From assembly GCA_009760855.2 (NCBI GenBank), contig WPIO01000005.1, forward strand, positions 5,562,001 through 5,626,000: DNA of 64,000 bases, given 5' to 3'. This document shows positions 30,520-48,311 of the stretch, piece after piece. The position numbers were made by a program, and so were the translations under genes. Source of the stretch: Cristatella mucedo (lineage: Eukaryota > Bryozoa > Phylactolaemata > Cristatellidae). How positions within the stretch are numbered: position 1 is the first letter of the stretch; each line of letters begins with the position of its first letter. Below the pieces are notes generated by a model that worked only from the letters and a program-made list of their open reading frames with translations, was not told the DNA's origin and searched no databases.

Positions 30520-33120
30520 TTTGCTCATCGGTTTCTGACGCTGTGGAGTTGGCTGCTGTAATTCTGCATTGCCTACGAGTGCGCCGATGATCTGTCGCCT
30601 GCCTCGAAGCGCGAAAGCCTCAAATTGCTCTAGATTTTGGCTCTGACAGCAGGATTCAAACTTTCATTTCAAGTGACTGAAATCGATGACACCGAAGTCT
30701 TGACACTTGCTTAGAAACCAGCTGTCCTGTCCTGTCCCTTGTTCAATTTTCTTTCTGAAGCATCGAAAGTGTCTTTGATGACAGAATTAGTTTATATAAA
30801 TAACTAAAAATATTTTTTTAACTAACGACTGCAAACGTTTAGTCTGCGAGTTTAATCACTTCCGTTTACGTGAAAACACCAAATCCATTTTAGTCATTAG
30901 TTGGACATAATTTTAAAAGAAGCTGAGCCAAGCGAAGGCAAAACAGTTTCCGAAATCACGCTTCAGCTTTAATGACCCAACTGCGCTCTTTTCAGGTAAG
31001 TGCTATACTTGCATTTTGTTCTTCTTTTTCTTTACAAAGAAAATTTAGGAGGAACTGATATTTCACTGTTTCTTGAAACAATTGGTTGCTACTTGAGTGG
31101 TCTGAGCCAGACTGTGACCTATATGTGAAACAAGCAAATGATTGCGCGTCTTACACTTAGTGTGCACTATTCTACAAGTATTCACAGTTTTATTGCAAGG
31201 AAAGTCCCTAAACTAAATCACTGATGGGTCTTAGCACAGCGGTAAAGGTGCTGGTATCTCTCGATCCAGGTCGTGGGTTGGAGTCCGACAGCTTGAAATC
31301 TTCTATTGCTTCATGCAAGCGGATGAAAGAGCCGAGTCTATTCTGCCGCCAAATATGTATGATTTAAGCTCATCCAAGTTAAGCTAAAACAATCACAGGT
31401 TTACCTGTCAAGACAATCTCACTTCATTACTTAAGCGTTTGCAGTAAGGAAATTTCACACGGATTCATCAAAAATATACAGAGCAAACCGGAGGCCGTCT
31501 GTAGTTGGAACTGGAAGACGAGGGAGTATGGCCTCGAAAGATGAAAGATCCTGTAAATCTGAGTTGCGAGTTACCAGTCAAGCGTTATACTGAATAGGCT
31601 ATCGGGATTTTTATTCCACTGCAGCACTGGCCTTACAGCATTCTCTTTACATTTCTCCATGCTCGAGCCATATGCCGACGTACCGCCTGAACGTGGGTTT
31701 ACTTTCCGATTGCAATTGGGTACCGAGCTGCAACTAATAAATTAGCAGAGATCATCGACCAGATACATCTGATGCTCAACTTACACAGGTCCTTGTTGGT
31801 GGAGGATGACTCCCATGAGAATAGTCTGCTACCGGGCTTCCAGATGTAGGAGAGTCGCCGAATGTACGTGTATATGTATGCGCGTATTTTGGTAAAAATT
31901 ACGAGTAAAGCAGCGACTTATAAATGCAGACCAGCTGAAGGCTCCAAGAGGCCGCGAGATTGCGTGACGAAAAGTTTGAGCGAAGAGCGATTAGGCGGTA
32001 TCTCTGTGTCGCCGACCCACTTCTCTAGCTGACCAAGCTACCGAGAGCACAGACCGCAGGCACTCAAAACAATGATACATTAGTTAAGCTAGTACACGGT
32101 GTAACTTTCTAATGAAATATAAAATTTAATATGAGGAGAGAGTTATGTTTTAAATACATTGCTAAGATACCAAATTTGCTAAATTTACTGATATTGCTCG
32201 GTTAGGTTTATTCCAGACAATTCTCTTCTAGAATACCGTATCCACACCGAAGATAAACGTTCCGACTTTGGAATAAACGGTACATGTTTTTGGGAGGCAG
32301 GTCAGACAGAAAATCTAAAATTCACTGAGAATTATGTTTATTTGACGAGTAAAATATCTTCTTTTTAAATTCTTATTATCTGCAACCTAAGAATGGCGTA
32401 TTTTTAGTAGGTCCGACTCCGCCATCTAATCGAACTCGAAGGCCCGCTGAAAAAAGCTTGAAAAATCGAAGGGTCCACATAGTCAGCTTATTTTAAACAC
32501 TTCCCGTAGAGATTAAAAGCCTCAATTCAGCCATATTTTGATACACTACTGGCGAGCTGTAAAGTAGGAATGCATGATTTTGCAGTGAAGGCTCTGCTCG
32601 ATGGCCAGACTGCAAAACTGAGAGCATCGTGTATCAGCAGATGCATCTATGTCCCATATAGGTCATCGGATAAATTCTGAGCTCTTCGGATGCTATGAAT
32701 TCTCATGTAGAACAGATGAATATGAAGGAGTTTCCGACGTTGGCATTGTAAGGCTTATAATTTGGTTGTGTGCGTGAAGTTCTTTTTGATTACCGTGCAG
32801 CTGCTGGCACTTTGTACACGAGACGGCAAAGAGAAAACGAACCCAGGCATTTGGGGGCACGATCGCTCAGCAATACAACTAGCTAATAAGTGGAAACCTT
32901 TTAAAGTGCCCTGAAAAATCTAGAGCAAAGTTGCCGAGATTGATAGAAAATTACCTTATGATTAGCTACGCACCCGATTTTAATGACTGCCGTTAATTGA
33001 GGCCTGCGTGGATGCTTTCTTGGGCCCGTAGTGGTTCTAGCTGCTAAAACAACGCAACGACAAACGCCGGTCGTACCGTCGTGCGCACCTCGCTGCTTAA
33101 CGATTGTGAACTGTTTTCTG
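30520..33120. other. no gene recognised
   Basis: Apart from a SINE-like stretch at 31225-31350, no protein family or repeat is recognised. I looked for upstream RRM exons for the MLLE unit at 33124 and found none. Confidence 0.45.
31225..31350 (+). mobile_element. tRNA-derived SINE, diverged family A-like
   Basis: GGGTCTTAGCACAGCGGTAA (A-box-like) and GGTCGTGGGTTGGAGTCC (B-box-like), then CTTCATGCAAGCGGATGAAAGAG, resembling the SINE A body. Close kin of 50144-50300. Confidence 0.55.
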
Positions 33121-33123
33121 TAG

Positions 33124-36761
<3,638 letters not shown>

Positions 36762-37250
36762 AGAGGACCACTTTATTCCCATCAAAACGTCTATTTACGA
36801 GATTTCGACGACTTCGAGCCTGCAAGGCTAAGGCAGGCAAAGATTGTCGTTTATGCAGCTGGTACAAGGCCATTGATCAGCTGCACTACTGTTTCCTGCA
36901 CCTAATCAAGCATGCCGTTTGTCTAATGTTGCAATTTTTGTACATATATCCACTTCCTGGGTTGCTTTGCTTGCAAAAGGCAATTATGCAATTGGTTTAA
37001 CAGCAACTGCGAAATCCATTGCACATTAGTACCTGCCAATAAGCCTAGCTTCCGCCCGACGGTACTAAAACACATCTAAGCACACTCAATAACACATCCG
37101 GTGTGCAGCTGAGAGGGTGGACTTAATGCACCACTTGAAACATATCGGCTTGTGCTACCGCTGACATGCTATGGAATGCTCCTACCGCTAACAATTACGA
37201 CTTATATTCGGCAGTATTCTTAGTCCTTAAGCGCTTCTGTCTCAGTGGTG
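36762..37250. other. 3' flank of the MLLE unit, nothing further seen
   Basis: Would include the 3' UTR if the unit is expressed; I see no clear AATAAA close to the stop. Confidence 0.4.
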
Positions 37251-38400
37251 GACTTCAGAGAGTATTGATGTCAACGGGCAAAAGTCATCCGAGGAGTCGC
37301 TAAAGTCCACACAGTACCCCAGGGACCAAAGCTTGATCAATTATTTTCTACCAATTTAAATTCTCCCTCTTACAGATGTAATCATCAAGCACAATCTAGG
37401 CTTCAATTTCTATGCAGATAATACACAGCTGCTTTGATTCCTTCCGCCTTTGTGCACGCGAAACTCTCTCAACTCACGGCATGTTATGGTAACATTTGAG
37501 CTTGAATTGTAACAAAGCTCAAACGCAACGAAGATAAACTAACTTAACAGCTATAGGTTAACTTAAGTGTTAAACAGAAAATAGAAAACTCATTCTTCAA
37601 AATGGGCTCGACCAGCATGTCTTCTGTTGCATCTGCAAGCAACCTGGGTGCCTGTTCCTATGTGACCTTTGACCGGACAACCGCATCCGCTCTATAGCAA
37701 AGTCTGCTTACTTTCCGCTACGTAGCATTTAAAAATTCGGACCTGCTTAGATAGCATTAAAGGGATCGAAATGGGTCCGGGCATTTGTGACATCTCATCT
37801 CGACTTCTGTAACTCACTACTCGAAATTCTTACTGCCGGTACAACAAGGGACTGGTGTAAAATCTGCAGTTATGCTCGTCTGTCAAGAACCTGGCAAATG
37901 CCTCATTACTCTACTTCTCACAGATCTGCGCTGGCTCCGCATCGAGCTTCGTTAATCGGCTTGTTTTGATTAACTTTTAAGCCACTTTATTCTCATGCTC
38001 TAGCCTTTCCATCTGAACTAGTTACCAAAATGAGGCAAGATATCGTATCGCTTGCTCTCCTGACTCAACTGTCTTGGCTGTACCTCAAACCTACTTAAAA
38101 TCTTACTATACTGTGTCTTTAGTTCTTGTACTCCCCCAACCTAGAAACGCACTCCCAAATAGCATCACATTGCCCGATTCGAAATTTTAAAATAAAAAGA
38201 AGCAAAAACAGGAATTGCTCCTCAGCATTTGTTGAGATCATGTGAATTGTCCTTTTGAGTGTTTATGTGTGGAGACACTAGGTATGCTATCACTAAAAAA
38301 TCGACATGCTTTCTTTAGAGCATATGCTAAGTGCTTCTAAGAGATTCGATCCTCTTTGAATGCTATATATGCCTTTTTAATGTTATTTTTATTCTTATGA
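37250..38400 (+). mobile_element. LINE family A, degenerate copy
   Basis: Runs from AGAGAGTATTGATGTCAACG (RLQSIDVNG-like) through CACAATCTAGGCTTCAATTT, GATAATACACAGCTG (YADDTQL remnant) and CTCGACTTCTGTAACTCACT to a decayed 3' tail at 38230-38400. Many stops. Confidence 0.75.
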
Positions 38401-38514
38401 CGCAGCCGTTCTTATGACTAGCAAGCTCTGGTGCCAGTGCCAATAGACCTGCCAACCTGTTCAACATAGTAGTTTCGATGTCCAGAGAGAAGACGTCTCC
38501 AAGATCCTCTCGAG

Positions 38515-39075
38515 AATGTTATGCAATGTCTGTTACTCCACAAAGCCACAAAGACTAAGTGGGTGCTATGCAGGAAAATTTTCAATAGTGAACTCAAAGC
38601 CTAGGCGGCTTTCGGTGCGGACGCGGTAGCCAACAGACTTCATATCACGAAACAAAGAGAAAGTGAGGAAAAATTACTAGCTGATTTAACAGCCTCTTTT
38701 TGTATAGCGACAGAAGAGCTTTTACGGCTGTCGCCACCACTTGCAGTGGCGATAAAGGATCACCCACCGTAGGATTCGAACCCACGACCTCAAGAGGTCG
38801 TGAAAAGCAACCACCTTACCTAGTGAGCCTTTACGGCTCACCTAAGCATAGCTGAGTGCAGTGGGCAGTCGAGGTAGTGAATAGCGTGGAAGTAGTACCC
38901 CAGGAAGGCTGGACAGGATGTGTCACAGTCGACTGCAGAAGAATAGATGTTGCATAAAAATTGTGGAAATGAATTCCATAGTCAAGGATTTGCAGAGCTA
39001 AAGCTTCTGTCGCCAATGGTCTTCAAGCATAGCAATGGAACAGCTAATTTATTGCACATAGAGGACCTGAGGGTT
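38515..39075 (-). mobile_element. LINE family B, 3' end (minus), split by SINE A
   Basis: ATGTCTGTTACTCCACAAAG at the 3' end and GCTAATTTATTGCACATAGA near the 5' break are family B landmarks; a SINE A (38673-38840) sits inside. Confidence 0.75.
38673..38840 (-). mobile_element. tRNA-derived SINE, family A (minus), nested in LINE B
   Basis: Reverse complement has GGTTCGAATCC, the palindromic centre and AATCAGCTAGTAAT tail; the LINE B match resumes on both sides. Confidence 0.87.
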
Positions 39076-39079
39076 CGAT

Positions 39080-41000
39080 AAGGTCAAACATCTCCAAAGA
39101 AGTAAAGTGAACTATAAAAAACACAATTGCAAGCGACTTCTTAAGGGATTCCTGTTACATAAACCTAAAGACACCTCTGTTCCTGGCTGTTGCAGTGCGA
39201 TAGTATACATGGAAAGAAAAAGCAAATACTGCAGTGTCAAGGTTTCCAAATACTTGCACACATAGCGTACATACAGGTCTACAGACCGATTGTGCACAGC
39301 TGATGGCCACTGATAGTATCTTGATCACCAGGCCAGTAAGTATGGCATGCTGGCCATCATGAGGTCACGAACTGACTGGTTAATTAAGAGACACTAATAT
39401 AGCCATGTTAAAAACTGCATATACAATTCCTTATTCCTTGACAAACTCAAGCTGCACATTTGCTAAAGCATTGATATAAATTTTAATTCAATAGGATAAC
39501 CACACTCTTAATAAAGTCAGAATAGTCTTGACGTGGTACACACATCTGACAGTATAAAGTACAGGCATATAAGTACTGCAGTTGGGGCAGAGCAAATTAT
39601 TCAAAATGAATGTGTGAATCAGTAGGCTACAAGGACCATGCACAGGCACTTGCAATACAGGTTAGCAGACTGAAATTGATACAAATGAATGCACCAATTA
39701 TTCAACCTTCAGTAGGTATTAATTGAGCATAGCTGCACAAGCACAGAATAATACAACAGGTGCTCATGCTTAGCAATCAATGTTTTCCTTATAAATTGTT
39801 GTCTTGAGAGAGCACAGCATCTGCGATACACACGAGGAATCGCAAGGCAATGTCGGAAGATTCGACTTGAAGAAAAACCTGCAAGTCGACAATGACGAAT
39901 CAGAATTTATCGAAATCGATTCAAGAAAACAAAGACAAGCAACGATCGAACGATAAAGGCAACCACATAATCCAACAACATGCAGCTTGCTAAGAGCAAC
40001 TGAGGTCTATTATAACCTTTCTCTGCTATTACTCCACTAACTGCTCAGCACAGCTTAAGGGTGGGGACATAACCCCCACCCCTCTTCAGTACCCTCTTTA
40101 GAGTTAGTCAGATGCATTTGCAAACATGATCGATTAGGTTACACCACACAACTTAGTCTAACTCTTAGCGGTATATATAGAATTGTTCTGTGAATTCACT
40201 TGAGCTACATAATAAAAGTGGAAGATACAGCAATGAATGCAAATGGAACCCAGACATTAATCACAACCGTCTGGCTCCTTACAGCTTTGCTACATGAGTC
40301 TGCCTGCACCAATTGGCATAGTTCCTATCTCAGACCTGCTGTGTCGAACGTTGCAATGCACAAGGATTACCATTTTTCAGCCAAAATTATATCTGTTGAG
40401 GAAAAATTGCTAGCGTGGTTTCAGAAGATCATCTAGTCAGTGTATGCTCCGAAAATTTTTCCAAAATAGTAATTCTATTATTGTTATTATTATTATGTAA
40501 TATTATTGCAGTTTTGTTGCCGTCTCACACAGCACAGAACGACAGCCGACGAGCAACACACACCACTTTATTTCACTACACACGGATCAGGGGGAAGCTC
40601 GACTCTCTTCGCCCCTCTCGCCCACAGGAGTGCCTGCGACTTCCTTGTCACAACAATCACTAATAGCACATCCCAACCGCATATGCCACATCGAGTGTCA
40701 TAGCCAGCTCGTACAACGATCAGGGGCAGTGCCATCCATTAAACGAAACCACAATTATTATTATAATAATTAATTTAACATTAGCAGCATTCCTCTCTAG
40801 CCAAAAACCTTTCAAAAGTGAGCTTGGACAGAGTCCCCTAAACTCTGAAAGCCTACTACTATAGAGAGCAACTGCAAAGCTGTTTTTATTATACCAATTA
40901 CAGACCAGGCAACTAGCACAGCAGCTACTTGCATGCTTGGCTCTGGTAGAGAGCAAAGCACCGAGCTTCTGACAAGTATGCCAAGCTCGTTCAAGGGAAG
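39080..41000. other. no gene recognised
   Basis: Intergenic between the MLLE/LINE region and the 3' end of the sphingomyelinase gene; contains a short (ATT)n near 40480 and no recognisable family. Part could be 3' UTR of the minus-strand gene. Confidence 0.45.
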
Positions 41001-41138
41001 TCACAGGTGGCGATCAGGTGACAGAGCGATAGCCCCTAGTGCAGCTCGGACCGGCAGCCAACTTGAAAATAAGCAAGCACGTCCTGTACACTGGGCAGCA
41101 CCGGACGAGCTGCAGCTGTGCGGCGGCTCGACGTCGCA
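41001..41138 (-). CDS. SMPD1: candidate last exon of sphingomyelinase
   Basis: After TGTAAATAG one frame reads CDVEPPHSCSSSGAAQC, TGRACLFSSW and ends SPDRHL-stop. The Pro and Cys content recalls the family's Cys-rich end, but this frame needs exon f to run to a different donor (TGT|GTAATT). Starting two acceptors later (CACAG|C) fits the normal donor and gives a shorter tail in the same frame. The choice is open. Confidence 0.35.
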   Translation of the reverse strand, partial: CDVEPPHSCSSSGAAQCTGRACLFSSWLPVRAALGAIALSPDRHL

Positions 41139-44100
41139 CTATTTACATACAGCAATATTAGCCCACATTGACGAATTTCAAATTTATCACTGCTTGCAGA
41201 GGAAAGAATCTCTGCAACAACCCTTCTATGGTGTACATGCAGCAGCAAGCTGAGATTCACAGACATAGCTGAAACTTACCAGCTAGATTTTGCTTTGAAA
41301 CAGCCGGTACTCATATCAAATGAGGTGGACCACCAACTGCTTACAATAAGTCATGCAAGGCAGCAAGGCCCATGAACTTCATGCCCACCTTTTCCCAGAT
41401 GTCTCAGTGCAAGAGTCAAATGGTGGGAGCAGTGGGCACGTACGAGAGAGCATTTAGTGGTACTGCATACAAAAACCAATTACACATGCAAACCTGTAGT
41501 AAGTTGAGAAAAGTTCCATGCTGTGCCGCATTTTAGCGACCAAGTCGTCCCAGGACTGAGGAAGTAAGTCCGGCATTGAAAAAGCCTTGCTGGCAATGTA
41601 CTCAAGTTCCCAGGTTGTTTTGTCATCGAGGTTTGCTTTGGTTACGTTCAGAATATACGTTTCGTAATCAAGGACTCTCTAAACGAAGGGCATTGCAGCA
41701 ACATTATCATGATCAGGCAACTGCAAGAGTTACAGTGCATCGAGGCAGTCAGTCATATGCTCCGTGCATGTAGTTGCCTCAGGTAAGACAGCCAAGAACT
41801 CACAAGACAACACTGGCAAACTGCACCAGCACCCAGCTGGCCCATTGAGGTCCTCTTAAGCACGAGGCAAACCCATTGTTTGTTATTCGAGCAAAGCAGA
41901 TGACAGCACAACGTCTCTCAACCTGTTTTAAAATGCAGCTGACAGTCAAAGTTCGAACCCAGTCTTAAATATACACTTGAATTACGCAGGCAGTGGCTAG
42001 AAGTCGCACAAATGGCTAGTTGACTCAGCTTCATGTGCATGATCATAGCCAACATGCTGGCATTAGACTTCGAAAGAAGCCGGCATCAATAGCAGACCAT
42101 GTAATTACCTACCAAAACAAAAACACCTGACTACATGTGCATATGGATGGGAGAGAGGGAGCTTCTTGCACTTTCGCACCCAGACACATGGCAGACAAAT
42201 AGGCCGCCGATGGCTAACTATATGGCTTGTCAGAGATTTCTTCCTATCAGCTAGTCATTTAGTGTGTTCAGTCGTTCAATTCATTCATAAGGTTTTCAAA
42301 AGCGTGCTGAAGTTACCTTTCATAATTTTTACAAGAGGAGTGCAATCCAGCCGAGCGAAAGTCATGCAATGACAGAAGCTAGAAAAATGGGGAGGCTTCT
42401 TGCACACCATCACCGTGACGGCAGGCTTCGGCACTCAAGGTAGACCAAATTATGTGCATCCACGTAATAACCGACCGAACTCATCCAGCAACGGAAGGTT
42501 AACGTGTGTCAGACGGCTTGCAAGCCATGAGATTTCCAGAGACATCCATCATGTAACCTTTAGCACAGTCAAAACACAGGAATAGGCAGAAATTAATGAG
42601 GAGGGACTAAGTCATCCATTCACTCATCATTCAACTAAGGGTGACTAGGGCATCACTGCGAGGGTGCACTCAGTCAGAGTGATGTTGAGCAGATGTCAGC
42701 AGCAGCAGAGCATCGTTCTGGGTCACTGCTCTTACCCAGGTGCTAGCCTCATAGCTGCCATCGACAGTATAGATGCGATAGCCACCATTAAGTCCGGTAT
42801 AGGTGGTGATGCTGGGTGCAATATAGGCAACCGAGAAGGCACGCCCTCGTTCTTTTTCGTCGTAGAAAACCGCAAACTGATCATTGTGTGTGTGTCCGAA
42901 GAACTGCCCGACAACGACGTTTTCGTATCTGAAATTTGTGCAGTATGGGAATGCATTAATCATGCGGCGTACAAGAACACGCCCATGATATGACAAGTGC
43001 AGTGCAGTGGGTTTCAGGCAAGCCACATATGGACTTATTGAGTAGCTAAAAGCAGTAGCTCAGACCTCTAGATAACAGGTAGAACGGTGTGTCAACTAAG
43101 GTCATCCATTCGCTTAAATTATGCCCTACCCGGTTGTGGGACATTTCTCCCCCTGGACGTTTCCCCCAAGGGTAGGACATTTCCCCCTATGTTGAATGTA
43201 TAACTAAGAATACAGTATACCTTTACCTGCTTTACCAACTAGAAGCCCAGGAGAGCTGGACAGGATGTGCAATAGTCGGCAGCAGGAGAGATGTCGTGTA
43301 AAAATTGTGGAAGTTAATTCCACAGTCTAGGACCTGCTGAGCAAAAGCATCAGTCGCCATAGGCCTTTACGCAGAGGAACAGAACAGCTAATCTGTTGTC
43401 CATAGAGGACCTGAGGAAGCTGAAACTGGTGCAGCAGTTCAATTAGGTATTTAGAAGCCAAGCCGTTGCAGGCCTTGTGGGTCAGTGTAAGAACTTCACT
43501 CTGTATCCTTTGATCAACCGGCAGCCATCCAAGCTCTTTCACAGGAGACACATGGTCAAACCTAAGTTATTTTAACTAACCTTGCAAAAATACTCATCAC
43601 CATCTGCAGTGGCCTAGTGGCTTTTTTCGGTAGCCCAGCCAACACGGAGTTGCAATAATCTAGCCGAGACAGAACCAGGGAGCTAGTTAAATTTTTTGCA
43701 TGCCACCGTGGTAGACAGTTCATAATTTTCGATAACGATTGGGCATGATGGCTAGCTGTGGAGGCAGTCTTCTTGATAAAACTTTCAAAACTTAGGCAGT
43801 TGTTAAAGGCGAAATTTAACTAACATTTAACTTCCGAGCACATCGTGACGTCGTACAACAACATCACGTATTAGAAGAGCAAAGTATTCTTGTCCGGCCG
43901 ATGGCTTTTGATATTGCAATAGTGTGTTCCTGGCTCCAGATCATCAAACTTAAGCTGCAGATATAGAGCCCACCTTCGACGAAATGAAAATAAGTAAGCT
44001 CCCATTCTTTTCACACACTGTTCAGATCACCACGTTGCATGAATCGTATTAGTATTCTCTCGCCATTGACACATGTGTGTGCTGCATCGTGTATTGGTTC

Positions 44101-47100
44101 CGTAAAAGCATTTCTCAGATAAGCATCAAGATGAAGACAAAAGCCAGACCCACGTAGTCCATACTGGCTGACAGTGCTTACAAATATTTGAAATGCTCTC
44201 TAAGCCACTTGGATTACTAACCCTAAAGGAAAAAATATCCTCACCATTTTCTGGTTAAGCTTCATGAGCTTAAGAGAGGTTGATACATACGTATTAGGCT
44301 GACGTGCCCTTGTTTTTCTTAATCGAGGAGGAGAGGCTTCCAGAGATATCTGACTGCATGTTCTAATTGACCACAGTAGCTTTCAAAAGCTGCAAGGCTC
44401 TCCACAATCATATGGGCCTTAAATCGGTCAACAAATCATCTGAGGCAGGGGGAAGCTCAATCACCCGGAATATTATGAATTATCCAAGACCACACCCAAA
44501 ACCATACTAATGCTTTTGTCACATCATTTTCACTGCATTGGAGCAGGTGGTTACCATACATTTTTTTTACTGCATCTGTCTTAAATGCTCTAACTACGGG
44601 CCTAGTCAGGACCCAGCACAGAAAAAAAATTCAGCCGTGTACACCCAACTTGAGTAAGCATGCACCGAAAAAAGAGATGACCACATTATACAGCTCACCT
44701 ATGTGTGTGGACACGCACTGGTACTTATATTGACTGGATTAACGCAGTGTGATTACCTCGTATAAGCTGCTGCACTGCTTATGGAGATGATCACGGTAGC
44801 AGGAATAAGCATTGCATTCTAAGGGCGATTGCAGCAAGTACTTTCCAAAGCCGAGCATATGCTGTATGTGCACACATACCACAAGCAAACAAGTCATCAC
44901 CACTTACAAAAAGCTACACAGCACATCGAGAGCCTGCTGGAGAACTGCAAGAACTGCAACTACTTAAAAAGGTAGAGCCTTTGGAATTGAATCAGCATTC
45001 GGATAGCAAACATACCGTTCGACTGGACAGGGAAGTTGATCGTAGCTACGGCAGGGATTAGCTGGCATGCCAAGGAACTAGTGGGATTCGATTAGAGGTG
45101 AACCTCACTGTCTTGACGAGCATCTACAGTTTTTTCTTGGAATTGCATTTTTTAATTTTCTTGTTAAGGAGGAGGTTCGCACAGCCCATAAGCATTACAG
45201 TAGCATCTCAGCAAAAAGCTTGAATGTTTAGTGAGCTCCTAAATATGAATCATACCTTCTCATAATAACGACAATAACAAAGATTAATTCCAAAAAACAG
45301 CGAGACAGAAAAGCTCAAGTCTTTGTTAAGCATGACTATATAGATAGCAGAATGCCTGATGCCCTGGGTATTAAAGTATGTATAATACAGATAAAAGAGA
45401 GCCCATGTATAAAACTAAAGAAGCAAGGGTTTCATGCAAAGCGCATTTGCAACAAGCATATTGTTGTGAGTGTGTGTGTACATGTATTGTTAACAGCAAA
45501 CGACTTGGAGCACTAGGAACACAACCGAACTCGACAACGTTCAATCAACGACCCTTTTCGCAGACGTTCTAATCTAATCGGAGCATCCGTCGTCTTCGCC
45601 CACGGATGCTGCGCTTCGATTTGCCAGCGCTGTTGCTAACGCCAGCAGTACGAACGCTGCGCCTCGATTGGTCAGCCAAGGTCGGGAGGGTCTCCCAGCC
45701 TAGTACCTGCAAACAACAGTTAAGCAGTTAAGCACGGCACTGCCATAGTTTGACGTATGCATTCTCTATTATGATCTCAACAATACGCATTCACGTGCTT
45801 ATGACAAATTCTTGAAAGCAGAAACTGTGTGCACAAAAGGTACCTGTAAATGTGGCAGAACTGGCAAGTCAATTTATAGGGCACAATTGCAGCCCAACAA
45901 GGGCCAAAGCATAGGAATGGAACAGCTAATTTAGTGTCTAATTAAGTGACCTAAGGGCACCGGGAGGCTGAGACTGGAGCAGCAGTGCAGCTAGATATGA
46001 AGGAGCCGAGGCAAGCCTTGCCTCGGCTCCTTCATATCTAGCAGAAACTGCTGCATCCGTTCAGCCTCCTCCCGGCACGCAGGTACTCCATTGACCATAA
46101 ACTAAGCTATTCCGTTTTTTTAACATAAAAACCGCTTGCAACAGAAGCTTTTGCTCTGGAGGTCTGACACTGCGGAGCTGTCTTCAAAATTCTTAAGCAA
46201 CGACATCTACTCTCCTGCTGCCAGCTGTGGCAGTCCTTGACAGTCATCATGAGTGGCCAATACCATCTTACTCACTTCCTCGACTGCCCTACTCACTGAA
46301 TCATAAATACAAGCTGGTTTATCAGCCTCTTTTGCATAGCAGCATAAGAGCCTTTACAGCTATCACCACAGCTTGCAGTAGCAATAAAGGATCGCCCACT
46401 GCAGGATCCGAACCCACGACTTCGGGACCGAGGTCGTAAAAAGCAACCGCCTTACCTAGTGTGCCATCACGGCTCATGGTTCTCAGGCTCTCTTTGTTGC
46501 GAGAGATGAAATCGGTTGGCTACCACATGCATACCGAAAGTCGCTTAGACTTTGATCACACTATAGAAAACTCTTCATCGTAATACCCCCACCCACTTGG
46601 TCTTCATGGCTTTGTGGAGTTACAGACGGAGATGCATTCATTACAACAGTGAGTGACAAAGTAAAATTGAAAAGCCGAGTCAATAGCTAAAATTCACGTG
46701 GCTATCTATAGCTTTGGCTCAGTTAAGGCTAAAATGAAAAAAATGCCTAACTGGTCTTAGAGCAGTTTACAGAACAGTCAGCATGCACACCGTGGGTGCT
46801 GTGGCTAAAAACAAAAAATATAGGGGGTCCATGTGTTACCCAGACTAACGAGTCAGCATGCAGTACAGCATGCATCAATACCTGTTGACAACTTTATGAT
46901 AGTTCCTACTCCATACGCTATAACAATCTGGATCGCCTGGTGGGATGTGTCCAATTATATGTACCTGCAGCAGCAAAGAAATTATCGACACTCGTTACAT
47001 GGATGTAACTAACAACATTCGTAGTACTAGTATCCACATAACACGCGATACATTTTCGCAAAAGTACAGGCATAACAACTGGTACAAAAATGCACAACAA

Positions 47101-48280
47101 AGGAATGATACAGCATTCTCAGTTGTATGCCAAGAGTGCAAATGGGTCTTGAAACCTCAGCCCATACAAGGTCTTCATAAAAAAGGTCTCACATCATTAA
47201 GGGGTAACGGTCTGTATTTAAGCTATTTGTCTGTGAGTGAGATCAAACTATAAGACAGTAAATCATTCCCACTATTCTGGCTAAAGGGATTAGTCGCCCA
47301 ATTGTATTACATTAGGATCTAAATCGTAGAGTAAATATTCACAGAAACACGAGCATAACCAAAATTTGATCCCATGGCAAATTTATTGTTATGTGGACAG
47401 CTGGACCTAAAACCGACATTCAAATGATTCATATCGAGACCAAAATAGCCTGAAATAATTCTACAGTAACTGCAAGTTTATTCCTTAGCTCACTCACTGC
47501 CTTTATGCTTGGACGACTCTGCAGTAGCATGGCAATATCTGCATTTGTCTTGTGGCCAATTGCACTTTTGCAAATTGTTGGGACACAGCACAGTTGAAGA
47601 TGCACTAGACGTTAAGTTCAAACTTGTAGGTCACACTATTCAGTTGGCACTTTGCAAGCAGTGTAGCTGATGCTATATGAACAGTTATTGGGCTGGTCAA
47701 GCAACGCCAATCTGACAACACGTGTACAGGGGTGCTAAAGGGTTTTTGTGACCCTAGAAAGCAGACTGAAGGGTAGAGATCCTCAAATGCATATTAAATA
47801 ACCAACTGTCAAAACAAGCATGTGCATATATGCCATCTTTCCCATCCACTCTACACATGGCTCGACAGAAGACACTCAGTAGCTCTCAATAACGACACCC
47901 AAAAGTAGGACCATATGCATATTCTAAAGCATGCTTATACGATGATGAGCAAGGGCTCTACTTAGCATTGGTATTTTTTGTTTGTAGTACCACTACCTGT
48001 CGAAAAATAACAGCTTGTCTGCTTTTACAATCGCTCAAATACACGTACTAAAATGGTTCAAAAAATACTACCTGACTTAACAGCCTCTTTCGTATAGCGA
48101 CAGAAGAGCCCTTACGGCTATTGCATGCTGCCCCTGTGCATGTCACCCCTAACCATATTATTCATTTCGTTTGTTTTTCAAACATGATTTTACTTACCAT
48201 TCAATTGCATTTCACTTTACAGCAAATGTAAAGCGCCTAGAGAGAGATTAAGTTCTCTGAGGGCGCTTTATCAAGTGAAC

Positions 48281-48311
<31 letters not shown>

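Larger units (their letters stand above)
45895..46640. mobile_element. LINE family B pieces arranged head to head
   Basis: 45895-46015 is a minus-strand family B piece and 46017-46640 a plus-strand piece; they meet in a perfect 26-bp inverted repeat with one central base (45990-46042) inside longer imperfect arms of about 110 bp. The right piece continues through TTTTGCTCTGGAGGTCTGAC and a 3' end GGAGTTACAGACGGAGATGC and is interrupted by a SINE A. Confidence 0.8.

Noticed and set aside
42664-42993. 109-codon plus-strand open frame
   Set aside because: Antisense shadow of sphingomyelinase exon e.
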